64,000 nt of DNA from UBA2988 sp965237965 (GTDB lineage Bacteria > Gemmatimonadota > Gemmatimonadetes > Longimicrobiales > Gaopeijiaceae), in the NCBI GenBank assembly GCA_965237965.1, contig CBDEGT010000002.1, forward strand, positions 868,001 to 932,000, read 5' to 3'. Of the stretch, positions 1 through 9,200 are shown piece after piece; position 1 is the stretch's first letter; each line of letters starts with the position of its first letter. Made by a program: the position numbers and the translations under genes. The notes beneath the pieces are model-generated. The model searched no databases and was not told the DNA's origin. It saw only the letters and a list, made by a program, of their open reading frames with translations.

Positions 1-1
1 C

Positions 2-379
2 GGGATCGGGGTCGTCCCGGGCTACGGCGGGACGGTCAGGCTGGCTCGGCTGGTAGGGCTCGGCCGCGCCGTCGAGATGATTCTCACCGGGGACATGATC
101 GGCGCGGAGCGTGCACGCGAGATCGGGTTGGTGAGCGCGGTCGTACCGGGAGCCGAGTTGCTCGACGGGGCCAAGGAGTTTCTGCGCAGGATCACCCGCA
201 ACGGACCCCTCGCCGTCCGGCTCGCGCTCGAGTCCATCTACCGATCGCTTGACGTGCCGACGGGGGCGGCGCTCGAGCACGAGGCGGCGCTGTTCGGAGT
301 GCTCGCGTCGACCGCGGACATGAGGGAGGGAGTGAGCGCGTTCCTGGAGAAGCGGAAGCCACGGTTCACGGGCCGCTGA
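2..379 (+). CDS. Enoyl-CoA hydratase/isomerase, C-terminal part
   Basis: The frame is open from the window edge, so the N-terminal half lies outside. The first visible residues, GIGVVPGYGGTVRLARLVG, match the crotonase segment GLxPGxGGTxRLxRLVG that follows the catalytic loop. AxEIGLVSxVVP and a C-terminal helix ending EKRKPRF follow, as in enoyl-CoA hydratases of fatty-acid beta-oxidation. The exact substrate cannot be told because the first catalytic Glu is not in view. A hairpin lies about 50 bases after the stop, and the replication gene recF follows on the same strand. Confidence 0.85.
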   Translation, partial: GIGVVPGYGGTVRLARLVGLGRAVEMILTGDMIGAERAREIGLVSAVVPGAELLDGAKEFLRRITRNGPLAVRLALESIYRSLDVPTGAALEHEAALFGVLASTADMREGVSAFLEKRKPRFTGR

Positions 380-427
380 CCCTCACCCTGGGCGCGTCTC
401 AATTCGCGCTCATCTCAGGTCTCTTTA

Positions 428-444
428 CCGCCCGTCATGGGCGG
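428..444 (+). terminator. Possible terminator after the hydratase gene
   Basis: CCGCCC (428-433) and GGGCGG (439-444) form a 6-bp G+C stem with a 5-base loop, 49 bases after the hydratase stop. It lacks a clear T-run, so termination is only plausible. A weak -10-like TATGCT at 524-529 could serve recF; no good -35 box is seen. Confidence 0.35.
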
Positions 445-556
445 CTGAAAACCTTGGTCTGTCAAGGGCTTTCCGGCCCTCCGACCACGGTGGCGTGCGG
501 CTCCCCAAAACGCTAAATTTTGCTATGCTCAAGCGGCGGCTCGGAGGCGGCCCCCG

Positions 557-1714
557 GTGCTTCTGACAGGGCTCGGGATCCGACACTTCCGGAACCTGGC
601 TCCCCAAGAGATAGAGATCCCCCCTGAGGGGGTCGCGCTGATCGGCGAGAACGCCCAGGGGAAGTCGAATTTCCTGGAGGCGGTCTACTACCTGGAAACG
701 TTCCGGTCTTTCCGGGGCGCGCCCGACGAGCAGCTGGTCACGGTCGGAGAAGACGTGCTCCGGGTCTCGGCCACGGTCGCTGATGTGGAAGGGGTCCGTG
801 CGGAACGGCGGGTCGTGGCGGCCTATCAGCTGCACGGCAGGCGCAAGAAGGTCACGGTGGACGGGGCGGAGGTGAATCGCCTGGGGGACGCCCTTGGCTC
901 GCTCGGGGCAGTGGTTTTCTCTCCCGCCGACGTTGCGCTGGTAAGCGGGAGCCCAGCTCAGCGCCGGCGGTACCTGGACATCGTGCTCTCCTTGAACGTG
1001 CCCGGCTACGTACGGGCACTACAGCAGTACCGGCAGGTGCTTGCCCAGCGCAACGCCGCGCTCAGGGAGGCCGCACGATCGGGTGGCACAGGGACTGGTG
1101 TGGCGGTCGGCGCGAAGGTGCGGCCGTGGGACGAGGGGTTGACCCGGTCCGGCGCCCGCCTGGTCGCGGAACGTCGTGCATGGATCGAGGAGCGCTGCGG
1201 TCTGTTCCGCTCGCTCTACGAAGCGGTTGCGGCGGACGGTCGGGAGGTCGGATTCACATACGCGCCGGGGCTTCCGCTGGCCGGAGCGGTCGGTGAGGAC
1301 GACGTCATGGCGGCTTTCCGTGAGGCCCTCGCCGGATCCATGGAGCGGGAGCTGCGGATCGGGAGCACGGTGGTGGGACCGCACCGGGACGATCTAGAAG
1401 TGACGATCGAAGGACCGAAAGGACGTTTGGAGCTGCGTGCGTTCGGATCGGGCGGACAGCGCCGCACCGCGGCGCTCGCGCTTCGCCTGTTGGAGGCGCG
1501 CACGGTGCGCGACCGCCGGAAGAGGTCCCCCCTCGTGCTCGTGGACGACGTGTTCGCCGAGTTGGATGAGGGCCGGAGCGAGCGCGCTCGCAGGCTCCTA
1601 GAGCAGGAGGAGACGGGGCAGGTGATCCTGACCGCGCCCAAGCCGAGCGACGTCCGCTTCAAGCGTGATGCGCTTCCGCGCTGGCGGATCGAAGCTGGTC
1701 GAATCCATCGGTGA
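557..1714 (+). CDS. recF: DNA replication and repair protein RecF
   Basis: RecF is an SMC-like ABC ATPase that helps load RecA at single-strand gaps. This 385-residue protein has the usual family length. Walker A is GENAQGKSN near residues 30-38, preceded by the conserved LxIRHFRNL opening. The ABC signature region AFGSGGQRRTAALAL is near residue 295, and Walker B VLVDDVFAELD is near residue 325. The start is GTG. Its stop lies 7 bases before the dciA start, and gyrB follows, a familiar recF-dciA-gyrB order. dnaA and dnaN are not in view; an unrelated hydratase gene is upstream instead. Confidence 0.96.
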   Translation: MLLTGLGIRHFRNLAPQEIEIPPEGVALIGENAQGKSNFLEAVYYLETFRSFRGAPDEQLVTVGEDVLRVSATVADVEGVRAERRVVAAYQLHGRRKKVTVDGAEVNRLGDALGSLGAVVFSPADVALVSGSPAQRRRYLDIVLSLNVPGYVRALQQYRQVLAQRNAALREAARSGGTGTGVAVGAKVRPWDEGLTRSGARLVAERRAWIEERCGLFRSLYEAVAADGREVGFTYAPGLPLAGAVGEDDVMAAFREALAGSMERELRIGSTVVGPHRDDLEVTIEGPKGRLELRAFGSGGQRRTAALALRLLEARTVRDRRKRSPLVLVDDVFAELDEGRSERARRLLEQEETGQVILTAPKPSDVRFKRDALPRWRIEAGRIHR

Positions 1715-1721
1715 TGGTTGC

Positions 1722-2060
1722 ATGAGCGGTCCGGAGCGGGTTGGCCGCGTGGTCGAGCGTTTTCTCCAGGGCTCGGGCATGGCTGAGCAGGTTCGTCGCC
1801 AGGGCGCGCTCGAGGCGTGGCCCGTGCTGGTGGGTGACGGGATCGCCGGTGTGACGCGGGCACGATCGCTTTCGGAAGGGACGTTGTTCGTGGAGGTGCG
1901 CTCGAGCGCGTGGCTGATGGAGCTCGAGCTCATGAAGGAGGAGATCCTGGGGCGGTTGAACGCCGAGCTGGAGGGCGCGTCCCTGAGGAGGATCGTGTTC
2001 GTGCTGGGCCAGGTGGGTGGTGAACGGGGCGGAAGGGAGAGCGTGGGGGAAAGGACGTAA
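1722..2060 (+). CDS. dciA: DciA-like helicase-loader protein (DUF721)
   Basis: This 112-residue protein belongs to the DUF721/DciA family, which recruits or loads the DnaB replicative helicase in bacteria lacking DnaC/DnaI. It shows the family pattern: an N-terminal helical segment, then GALEAWPVLVGDGIAGVTRA, then a KH-like core with GTLFVEVRSSAWLMELELMKEEILGRLN. The ATG at 1722 is chosen because it begins just after the recF stop. An upstream in-frame start would overlap recF by about 50 bases. It sits between recF and gyrB, as in Actinobacteria. Confidence 0.85.
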   Translation: MSGPERVGRVVERFLQGSGMAEQVRRQGALEAWPVLVGDGIAGVTRARSLSEGTLFVEVRSSAWLMELELMKEEILGRLNAELEGASLRRIVFVLGQVGGERGGRESVGERT

Positions 2061-2078
2061 CGCTGACCGAGGCGGAGC

Positions 2079-4025
2079 ATGGCGCAGAAGAGGGACGACA
2101 AGAAGAAGCGGGGCGCGGAGTACACGGCCGGTCAGATCACGGTGCTCAAGGGTCTCGAGGCCGTGCGCAAGCGCCCGGGGATGTACGTCGGCTCGACCTC
2201 TGGGCGTGGGCTCCATCACCTGGTTTACGAGGTGGTGGACAATGCGATCGACGAGGCCATGGCGGGCTTCTGCACGGGCGTGTGGGTGACCGTGCAGGAG
2301 GGCAATGTCGTCACGGTCGAGGACGACGGTCGTGGCATTCCAGTGGACGTCCACCCCACCGAGAAGATCCCCGGCGTGCAGCTTGCCATGACGGTCCTGC
2401 ATGCGGGCGGAAAGTTCGACAAGAGCACGTACAAAGTGTCGGGGGGGCTGCACGGCGTGGGGGTGAGCGTCGTGAACGCGCTTTCGGAACGGCTGGAGGT
2501 GGAGATTCGGCGGGACGGAAAGCTCTACCACCAGTGCTACGAGCGCGGCGTTCCCATCGGGCCACTTGACGTGTTAGGAAAGTCGCAGGGCACCGGCACC
2601 AAGGTGACCTTCAAGCCCGACCCGGAGATCTTCACTGAGCTCGAGTTCAACTTCGATATTCTATCGAACCGCCTCCGGGAGCTGGCTTTTCTCAACAAGG
2701 GCCTGACCATCGTCTTCATGGACCAACGCGCTGGGCAGCAGGCAGAGGAGGTGTACCGGTACGACGGCGGCTTAGCAGAATACGTGACGTTCCTGCGCGG
2801 AAGTCGGCCGCCCCTTCACGACAAGCCGATCTACTTCGAGGTGACCCGCCCCGAGGCCGAGATCGAGCTTGCCATGCAGTACGACGATGGATACGCGGAA
2901 AACACACACACGTTCGTCAACAATATCAATACCCATGAGGGCGGCACACACCTGACCGGCCTCAAAGCCGCGCTCACGCGCACGATCAACGACTACGCGC
3001 GGCGCGCGGGGCTCTTCAAGAAGGACGACTCGCTTTCGGGGGACGATGTTCGCGAGGGCCTCACCGCGGTGCTGTCGGTACGCGTCATGGAGCCCCAGTT
3101 CGAGGGTCAGACGAAGACCAAGCTCGGCAACAGCGAGGTGCGCGGAGCCGTAGAGACCGCGGTCAACGAACGGCTCTCGAGCTTTCTCGACGAGAATCCA
3201 AAGGCGGCGCGGTTCATCATCGAGAAGTCGCTTCAGGCGGCACGCGCGCGCGAAGCGGCTCGCAAGGCTCGCGACCTGGCGCGGAAGAAGAGCGCGCTCG
3301 AGAGCGGCGTGCTACCTGGCAAACTGGCCGACTGCTCCATCTCTGATCCTGCCATGTGCGAGCTCTACATCGTCGAGGGGGACTCGGCGGGCGGGTCGGC
3401 CAAACAGGGGCGGGACCGCTCGTACCAGGCGATCTTGCCACTCAAGGGCAAGATCCTGAACGTCGAGCGGGCGCGCATCGACAAGGTTCTGTCGAACGAC
3501 GAGATCCGAGCAATGATCACTGCGATCGGGGCTGGCATCAGGGAGGACTTCGATCTCGGGGAGGCGCGATACCACAAGATCATCGTGATGACGGACGCCG
3601 ATGTGGACGGGGCTCACATCCGGACGCTGCTCCTCACGTTCTTCTTCCGTCAGATGCCGGAGCTCATCGAGGCGGGCTATGTCTACATCGCGCAGCCCCC
3701 GCTGTACCGCGTCGCGAAGGGGAGCAAGGAGTATTATGCGTTCTCCGAGGAGGAGCGCGATCAGGTGGTGAAGCGCATCACGAACGGCAAGGTGGAAGAC
3801 GCAAAGGGAATCAACATCCAGCGCTACAAGGGGCTCGGCGAAATGAATCCGGACCAGCTTTGGCGCACCACGATGGATCCCGACTACCGCACCGTCATGC
3901 AAGTGCGGATCGAAGACGCGGCGATCGCCTCCAAGTTGTTCGACGAATTGATGGGGGACGAGGTCGAGCCGCGCCGTAGATTCATCGAGAAGAATGCAAA
4001 GTACGTGAAGAATCTAGACGTCTAG
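2079..4025 (+). CDS. gyrB: DNA gyrase subunit B
   Basis: ATPase subunit of type II topoisomerase, which introduces negative supercoils with GyrA. At 648 residues it is a normal non-enterobacterial GyrB without the extra C-terminal insert. Visible motifs: LEAVRKRPGMYVGST (about 24-38), the GHKL ATP site VVDNAIDEAMAG and EDDGRGIPVDVH, GGKFDKSTYKVSGGLHGVG, QTKTKLGNSEVRG, the TOPRIM motifs LYIVEGDSAGGSAKQGRDR and MTDADVDGAHI, and the C-terminal IQRYKGLGEMN segment. It starts 18 bases after dciA, suggesting cotranscription with recF-dciA. Confidence 0.98.
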   Translation: MAQKRDDKKKRGAEYTAGQITVLKGLEAVRKRPGMYVGSTSGRGLHHLVYEVVDNAIDEAMAGFCTGVWVTVQEGNVVTVEDDGRGIPVDVHPTEKIPGVQLAMTVLHAGGKFDKSTYKVSGGLHGVGVSVVNALSERLEVEIRRDGKLYHQCYERGVPIGPLDVLGKSQGTGTKVTFKPDPEIFTELEFNFDILSNRLRELAFLNKGLTIVFMDQRAGQQAEEVYRYDGGLAEYVTFLRGSRPPLHDKPIYFEVTRPEAEIELAMQYDDGYAENTHTFVNNINTHEGGTHLTGLKAALTRTINDYARRAGLFKKDDSLSGDDVREGLTAVLSVRVMEPQFEGQTKTKLGNSEVRGAVETAVNERLSSFLDENPKAARFIIEKSLQAARAREAARKARDLARKKSALESGVLPGKLADCSISDPAMCELYIVEGDSAGGSAKQGRDRSYQAILPLKGKILNVERARIDKVLSNDEIRAMITAIGAGIREDFDLGEARYHKIIVMTDADVDGAHIRTLLLTFFFRQMPELIEAGYVYIAQPPLYRVAKGSKEYYAFSEEERDQVVKRITNGKVEDAKGINIQRYKGLGEMNPDQLWRTTMDPDYRTVMQVRIEDAAIASKLFDELMGDEVEPRRRFIEKNAKYVKNLDV

Positions 4026-4513
4026 CTTTCATCTCGGCGGCGGTGCACGGCTTGTTCGCTCTGCGCCTTCTCCTGCCCGCCAGGCGGGCTGCGAACCGAG
4101 CTGGCGCGCGGAGCGCTCCAGAACTCCCGCTTGCAATCCGGTCGGGCGGGCCCAGGCCGGCGCCCGACCCGCTGTCATCACCTCCCAGGGGCTACTTGTG
4201 AAGCCTTGGGGTGCTATTACTTTCGATGGCAGGGCTGAAAGGTGCCTGGCGCCTTTCGCAGCACTGCCGGTCGGGCCTTGCGCGAGGGTGCCGTAAGGCC
4301 CATTCATGGCGGGAGTTTCTCGGCATTCTTCTGCCCGTCACCAGCTGTCTCGGATTTCCAGGCCGCGACGCGAGGCTGACGCTGGCCCGCGCTCGGTCCG
4401 GTCGGTGGGCGTTGCGCGCGGTGCCGGGCGCACCTTTCGGGAAACGAGGCCGAGGGCTGAACCGTCGACGCAACGCTTGAAGTAATCAACCACCAGCCGA
4501 GGAGGTAGTGTCC
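4026..4513 (+). other. Hairpin-rich intergenic region before glnA
   Basis: This 488-base stretch has no convincing gene. It holds two strong hairpins. The first, 4228-4268, has an outer GGCAG/CTGCC stem and an inner GAAAGGTGCC/GGCGCCTTTC stem with a one-base centre. The second pairs GGGCCTT (4273-4279) with AAGGCCC (4295-4301). A shorter GCCCGCC/GGCGGGC palindrome lies near 4075-4089. The cluster could be a glnA 5' leader, a small RNA, or a gyrB terminator complex; no T-run follows either strong hairpin. I do not recognise a named riboswitch. Confidence 0.5.
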
Positions 4514-5926
4514 ATGTCGCCGAAGGCATTCTTCGACTTTGCCAAGAAGCACAAAGCTCTGATGGTGGATCTCAAGTTCACCGACCTGCTCGGGACCTGG
4601 CAGCACTGTTCCTTCCCGATTTCGACGTGGAACGCGGGTACGTTCGAGGACGGCGTCGGGTTCGACGGCTCGTCGATTCGGGGGTGGCAGGCGATCAACG
4701 TGTCGGACATGCTGGCCATTCCAGATGCCTCGACGGCGAAAATCGATCCGTTCTTTGCCGAGCCGACGGTGAGCGTGATCGCAGATATCGTGGACCCGGA
4801 GACGCACGAGGACTACACGCGTGACCCCCGCCACGTCGCGCGCAAGGCCACCGCGTACCTGAAGAAGACCAAGATCGCCGACACGTGCTACGTCGGCCCC
4901 GAGCCCGAGTTCTTCATCTTCGACCACGTGGAGTACGAACAGAGCCAGCACCAGGGCTTCTACCGGGTCGACTCGGTCGAGGGCGCATGGAATACGGGGC
5001 GAATCGAGGAGCCGAACCTAGGCTACAAGCCCAGCTACAAGGGTGGGTATTTCCCCGTAAGTCCCACGGACACGTACCACGATCTCCGCGGGGAAATGGT
5101 CTATGAGATGATGGATGTGGGGATCGTGGTGGAGGCCCACCACCACGAGGTCGGTACCGCAGGCCAGGCGGAGATCGACATGAGGTTTGCGCCGCTGCTC
5201 GAGATGTCGGACCAGTTCATGTGGTACAAGTACATCATCAAGAACGTGGCCAAGCGTCGGGGGAAGACCGTCACGTTCATGCCCAAGCCGATCTTCGATG
5301 ACAACGGTAGTGGCATGCACACGCACATGTCGATGTGGAAGGGAGGGAAGCCTCTGTTTGCAGGGAGGGAGTACGCAGGGTTGAGCAAGCTTGCGCTGCA
5401 CGCCGTCGGTGGTCTCCTCAAGCATGCCCCTGCGATCATGGCGTTCGCCGCGCCGACCACGAACTCCTACCACCGCCTGGTGCCCGGGTTCGAGGCGCCC
5501 GTGAACCTGGCGATGTCGAAGCGGAACCGTTCTGCATCGGTGCGCATCCCGATGTACTCGGAGAGCCCCAAGGCAAAGCGGGCGGAGTTCCGCTGTCCGG
5601 ACCCGAGCAGCAACGGCTACCTGCTATTTTCGGCCATGATGATGGCTATGATCGATGGTGTGCAGAACAAGATCGATCCGGGTTCGCCGTTGGATCGGGA
5701 TATCTATGAGATGACCGCGAAGGAGCTGGCCAAGACAAGGACGACGCCAGCCTCGTTGGAGGAGGCACTCGGCGAGCTGCGACGGGACCACGCGTTCCTG
5801 ACCAAGGGGGGCGTGTTCACCGACGACTTGATCGATACCTGGATCGATTACAAGACCGAGAACGAGCTTGAAGAGCTCCGACTCCGGCCCCATCCGTACG
5901 AGTTCGAACTGTATTACGACAGCTGA
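4514..5926 (+). CDS. glnA: Glutamine synthetase type I
   Basis: Makes glutamine from glutamate, ammonia and ATP, the main ammonium-assimilation step. The 470-residue length fits GSI. Conserved parts: DLKFTDLLGTWQH, FDGSSIRGW, GPEPEFFIFD (metal ligands), EVGTAGQAEIDMRF, FMPKPIFDDNGSGMHTHMSMW (His ligand), NSYHRLVPGFEAPVN, and RRASVRIP-like NRSASVRIPMY. The DIYEM tyrosine near residue 400 sits where GSI-beta enzymes are adenylylated. The ATG at 4514 is preferred to GTG 4508 because GGAGGT at 4501-4506 is correctly spaced only for the ATG. A long structured leader precedes it. Confidence 0.97.
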   Translation: MSPKAFFDFAKKHKALMVDLKFTDLLGTWQHCSFPISTWNAGTFEDGVGFDGSSIRGWQAINVSDMLAIPDASTAKIDPFFAEPTVSVIADIVDPETHEDYTRDPRHVARKATAYLKKTKIADTCYVGPEPEFFIFDHVEYEQSQHQGFYRVDSVEGAWNTGRIEEPNLGYKPSYKGGYFPVSPTDTYHDLRGEMVYEMMDVGIVVEAHHHEVGTAGQAEIDMRFAPLLEMSDQFMWYKYIIKNVAKRRGKTVTFMPKPIFDDNGSGMHTHMSMWKGGKPLFAGREYAGLSKLALHAVGGLLKHAPAIMAFAAPTTNSYHRLVPGFEAPVNLAMSKRNRSASVRIPMYSESPKAKRAEFRCPDPSSNGYLLFSAMMMAMIDGVQNKIDPGSPLDRDIYEMTAKELAKTRTTPASLEEALGELRRDHAFLTKGGVFTDDLIDTWIDYKTENELEELRLRPHPYEFELYYDS

Positions 5927-5941
5927 TCGGAGTGAAGTGCG

Positions 5942-5972
5942 GGGCGGCACCGCGCGTTGTGCGGTGCCGCCC
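5942..5972. terminator. Strong hairpin terminator between glnA and the converging addA operon
   Basis: A perfect 12-bp stem: GGGCGGCACCGC (5942-5953) pairs with GCGGTGCCGCCC (5961-5972) around a 7-base loop. It lies between two converging transcription units and probably serves both. No T-run follows. Confidence 0.75.
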
Positions 5973-6004
5973 ATGCTCCGGGGACCACCCCTTGACCGAT
6001 GCCG

Positions 6005-6205
6005 TCAGCTGCGCCGGACGGCGCGACCCACGAGCGGTCCGGCCAGTGCGCCCACGGTCAGGCCGATCAGCGCGAAGATGAGAACCGGCTGGATCACCTG
6101 GATGAGACCAACGCCCGCGCGCAGTGCCTGAAGCGTCGCGCCCGCCCCGAAAAGCAGCCCCCCGGTCAGCATCCCCCGCAGGGTGTCCCGCACGAGGTCG
6201 CTCAC
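6005..6205 (-). CDS. Small hydrophobic membrane protein at the end of the addBA operon
   Basis: A 66-residue protein starting VSDLVRDTLRGMLTGGLLFGAGATL. It has two hydrophobic segments, the second being IQPVLIFALIGLTVGALAGPLVG, and a basic tail. The GTG at 6205 is chosen because GTGA overlaps the addA stop by 4 bases, as at the other junctions in this operon; the longer ATG-started frame would run 60 bases into addA. I do not recognise the family, and a link to DNA repair is only contextual. Confidence 0.6.
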   Translation of the reverse strand: MSDLVRDTLRGMLTGGLLFGAGATLQALRAGVGLIQVIQPVLIFALIGLTVGALAGPLVGRAVRRS

Positions 6206-9200
6206 GGAATGGCCCTTGGTGTAGCGCTCGGTTCTACCCGCTCCTCGCGACCCTCGCGGGTCCATAGGATCAATCGGTCCACAACAGGCTCACCGGTGAG
6301 TCGCTCCCAGGCGTCACCATAGCGGCGGAGTTGCTCGTGATACGCGAGCCGTCGAGTGGCGAACCGCGGATCATCGCCGCGGTCCGTCTTGTAATCCACC
6401 AGTACCCAACCCGCGGGCTCGCGAAACGCGAGATCGACCACGCCCTCGAGCCACATCGGCGGATCCGCCTGACCCTCGAGCGCTAGCGCGAACGGGACCT
6501 CGGAGAGGCGGCGCGACGCCCTTCCGGCGCGGCGCCATAGGTCGGAGGCACGCACGCACTCCACGGTCGTGAGCAGGGTGGGCAGCTCGGTCGGGTCCCC
6601 ACCGCGTGCCGGCCGATCGAGTTCGAGCAGAAGTGAGCGTGCGATCGAGCGCAGGCGGTCCCCGGTCGCGCCGCGCGCGGCCGCATCGAGGACTCCGTGC
6701 ACCGCGCTTCCCCACTCGTAGCCGCCTGGCCCGGTGGAGCCCGGGCGGAGCGGAGCGAGAGCGGGGATGCGCCCGTCACGGGGCTCTCCGTCCGCCTCAG
6801 CGCCACGTGCGACATCAGGCTCGACTCCTGACGGGTCCTCCGCGGCCGGTCCCTTCACGAGCCCGGTGACGCTCACAAACCCGTAGCTTTCGGCCGCGCG
6901 GGCCGCGCGGGCCGAGTCGGACGCTGCGACCACGGTTGCCATTTCCGTGGGGGCCACATCGAGGCGCTCCCGTTCGGGCGGCGGCGCGGGCGCCAGCTCG
7001 AGCCGCTCACCGTGTACGTCCAGCCAACCATCGAAGAAATGCCAGGGTGACTTGTCCGGCTTGCTCGGGTGGCGCGCGATCACCAGCTCCTCCCCGGCGC
7101 GGGTCGCTGCGACGTAGAGCAGACGCACGACCTCGGCGTTCTCGAAGCTCCGTTCGGCCGCCTCCTTCCGATCCCACTCGAGCGGGCGGGCCAAGGGTCT
7201 GGACGTGTTCCCCTCGTCCTTGCGCGTGACACAGAACCAACCGCGCGCGTGGCCTTCGCGCGTACGTTCGATGTGGCGATCGATCCCGAACTCGCGCCCA
7301 CCCGACGGGTCTGCCAGCACCACGACCTTGGCCTCCAGCCCTTTCGCTTTGTGCAGGTTCATCAGCCGGATCACGTCCGTGCGCCCAGGCTCGAGGGGCG
7401 CCTCCGCCTCCTCCTCGAGGAGCGCCGCCTCGATCGCCTCGAGTGCGCCGGTGAGCGACGTGTCCCCCCGGAGTCCGGCCCGCCGCACGGCGTCGAGCAC
7501 GAATGCCAGGGTGCCTGCGCGCACGCCCCCGAGCTCTCCACCAGCGGCGTGGGGCAGGAGCCCGAGCTCGTCCGCAATACGGGCGACCGTGACGTCCACC
7601 GGCTCGCCGCGGGCCCGGGAGTTCCACTGGCGGAGGGTGACGAGTGCGTTCTCCACCGGGTCCTCGGTACCGACCCGTGCGGAGCGGAAGTCGAACGATC
7701 TGCCCGCCAGCGCGTGTTCCAGCAGTTGCTCGTGGTCGAGTCCGAAGAAGAGCCCGACCAGCACCGCAACCGTCCGGCCCGCGTCGTCGGGGTCGGTCAG
7801 TGCCTCCAACAGCAGACGCAGCTCCGCGACTTCCTCCCTCACGGTCAGTCCGGCTCCGGAGACCTGAACCGGCAGATTCCTTGCTTCGAGCGCGGCCGCG
7901 TAGCGCTCCAGCTGCTGGCGCGTGCGGGTGAGGACGAGGAAGTCGCCGGCGGTCCGGTCAAATGCGAGCCGGCCAGCGATCCATTCCGCGAGCGCCCCGG
8001 CTTCCCACTCGGCCAGCGCGGCACGGTTGCCGGGCGCGTCGACCACGAAGTAGAAGACCCCGGCGCGTGCGGGCGCCTTCCGTCGCGGCTGCACCTGAAG
8101 GGGGGCGAAAGCCGCCTGGAGCGAGTCCGCCTCGCACGGAAAACCCTCGGGTGGGCGGAATACTGCGTTCACCAGCTCGGCGATCGGCTCGACGGAGCGG
8201 AAGTTGGCGATCAGCTCCAGTACCGCGCCGAACGAACGGAAGCGCTCGCGCACACGCATGTAGAGAGCGATGTCGGCACGGCGGAAGCGGTAGATCGACT
8301 GCTTGGGATCGCCCACCACGAAGAGCCCGCCCGGCCGCGGAACGGCACGGGTCCAGTCCTGGTCCGGACCCTCGTCCGGTGTGGACGGCTCCGACGCCAG
8401 CAGGAAGAGCACCTCCGCCTGAAGGGGGTCGGTGTCCTGGAACTCGTCTACCAGAAGTCGGCGCCAACGCTCGCCCAGTTCCCGCCGTGCTGCCGCATGG
8501 GTACGCAGAAGCCGTGCAGCTAGGGTCAGCAGATCCTGGAAGTCGAGCCGCCCGACCTCACGGCGGTGACGCTCCAGTGCGCGTGCGGCGTCGAGCGCGA
8601 AGCGCATCGCGATGGGATAACGGAACGCCCACCAGTTCTCGATCAGCTCGCGGGCCTCGGTCCCGGTCGCCTTGAGGCCGTTAATCCGCCCGGCCAACGT
8701 CTTGGCGTCCGGGGAGCGGCCCTTGCCGTCCTCCGTCCACTTGTACTGCGTCACCTTCCAGTCGGACTTCTTCGAGCAGAGATCCGAGAGCGCGTCGAGG
8801 AAAACGCGATCGTCCGACCAGCGCCTGAAGCGGCGCGTGTAGAGGATGGTGCGAAGCCTGCGTTGGAGGTCGTCCCACTCCTTCTCGGGTTCCCGCCGCG
8901 GCATCAGACGGGCAGCTTCGTCCAGGATCGTGTCCAGCTCGGCGCGTACGCGGCGCACCACCTCGGGGTCGGGAGGGATCACGTCCTCGAGGGGGAACTC
9001 GACGTCGGGATAGGCGCAGAGATCCTCGTACATTCCGCGCAGGTCGAGCGGGCGCAGACCGACCTCTTCGAGCTCGGTGAGGATCGGTGCGCCGTCGTTC
9101 GCGAGCCGCTCCAGGTACAGGCTCCAGAAACGGTCCGCGAGCAGTTTCGCTTCCGCCGGCGTGGTCTCGGAGAACGCGGGATCGACCCCGGCCTCGAGCG

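Noticed and set aside
7069..8523. Long plus-strand frame inside addA
   Set aside because: Shadow of the helicase gene on the other strand, with no recognisable domain; addA itself is continuous and full of helicase motifs.
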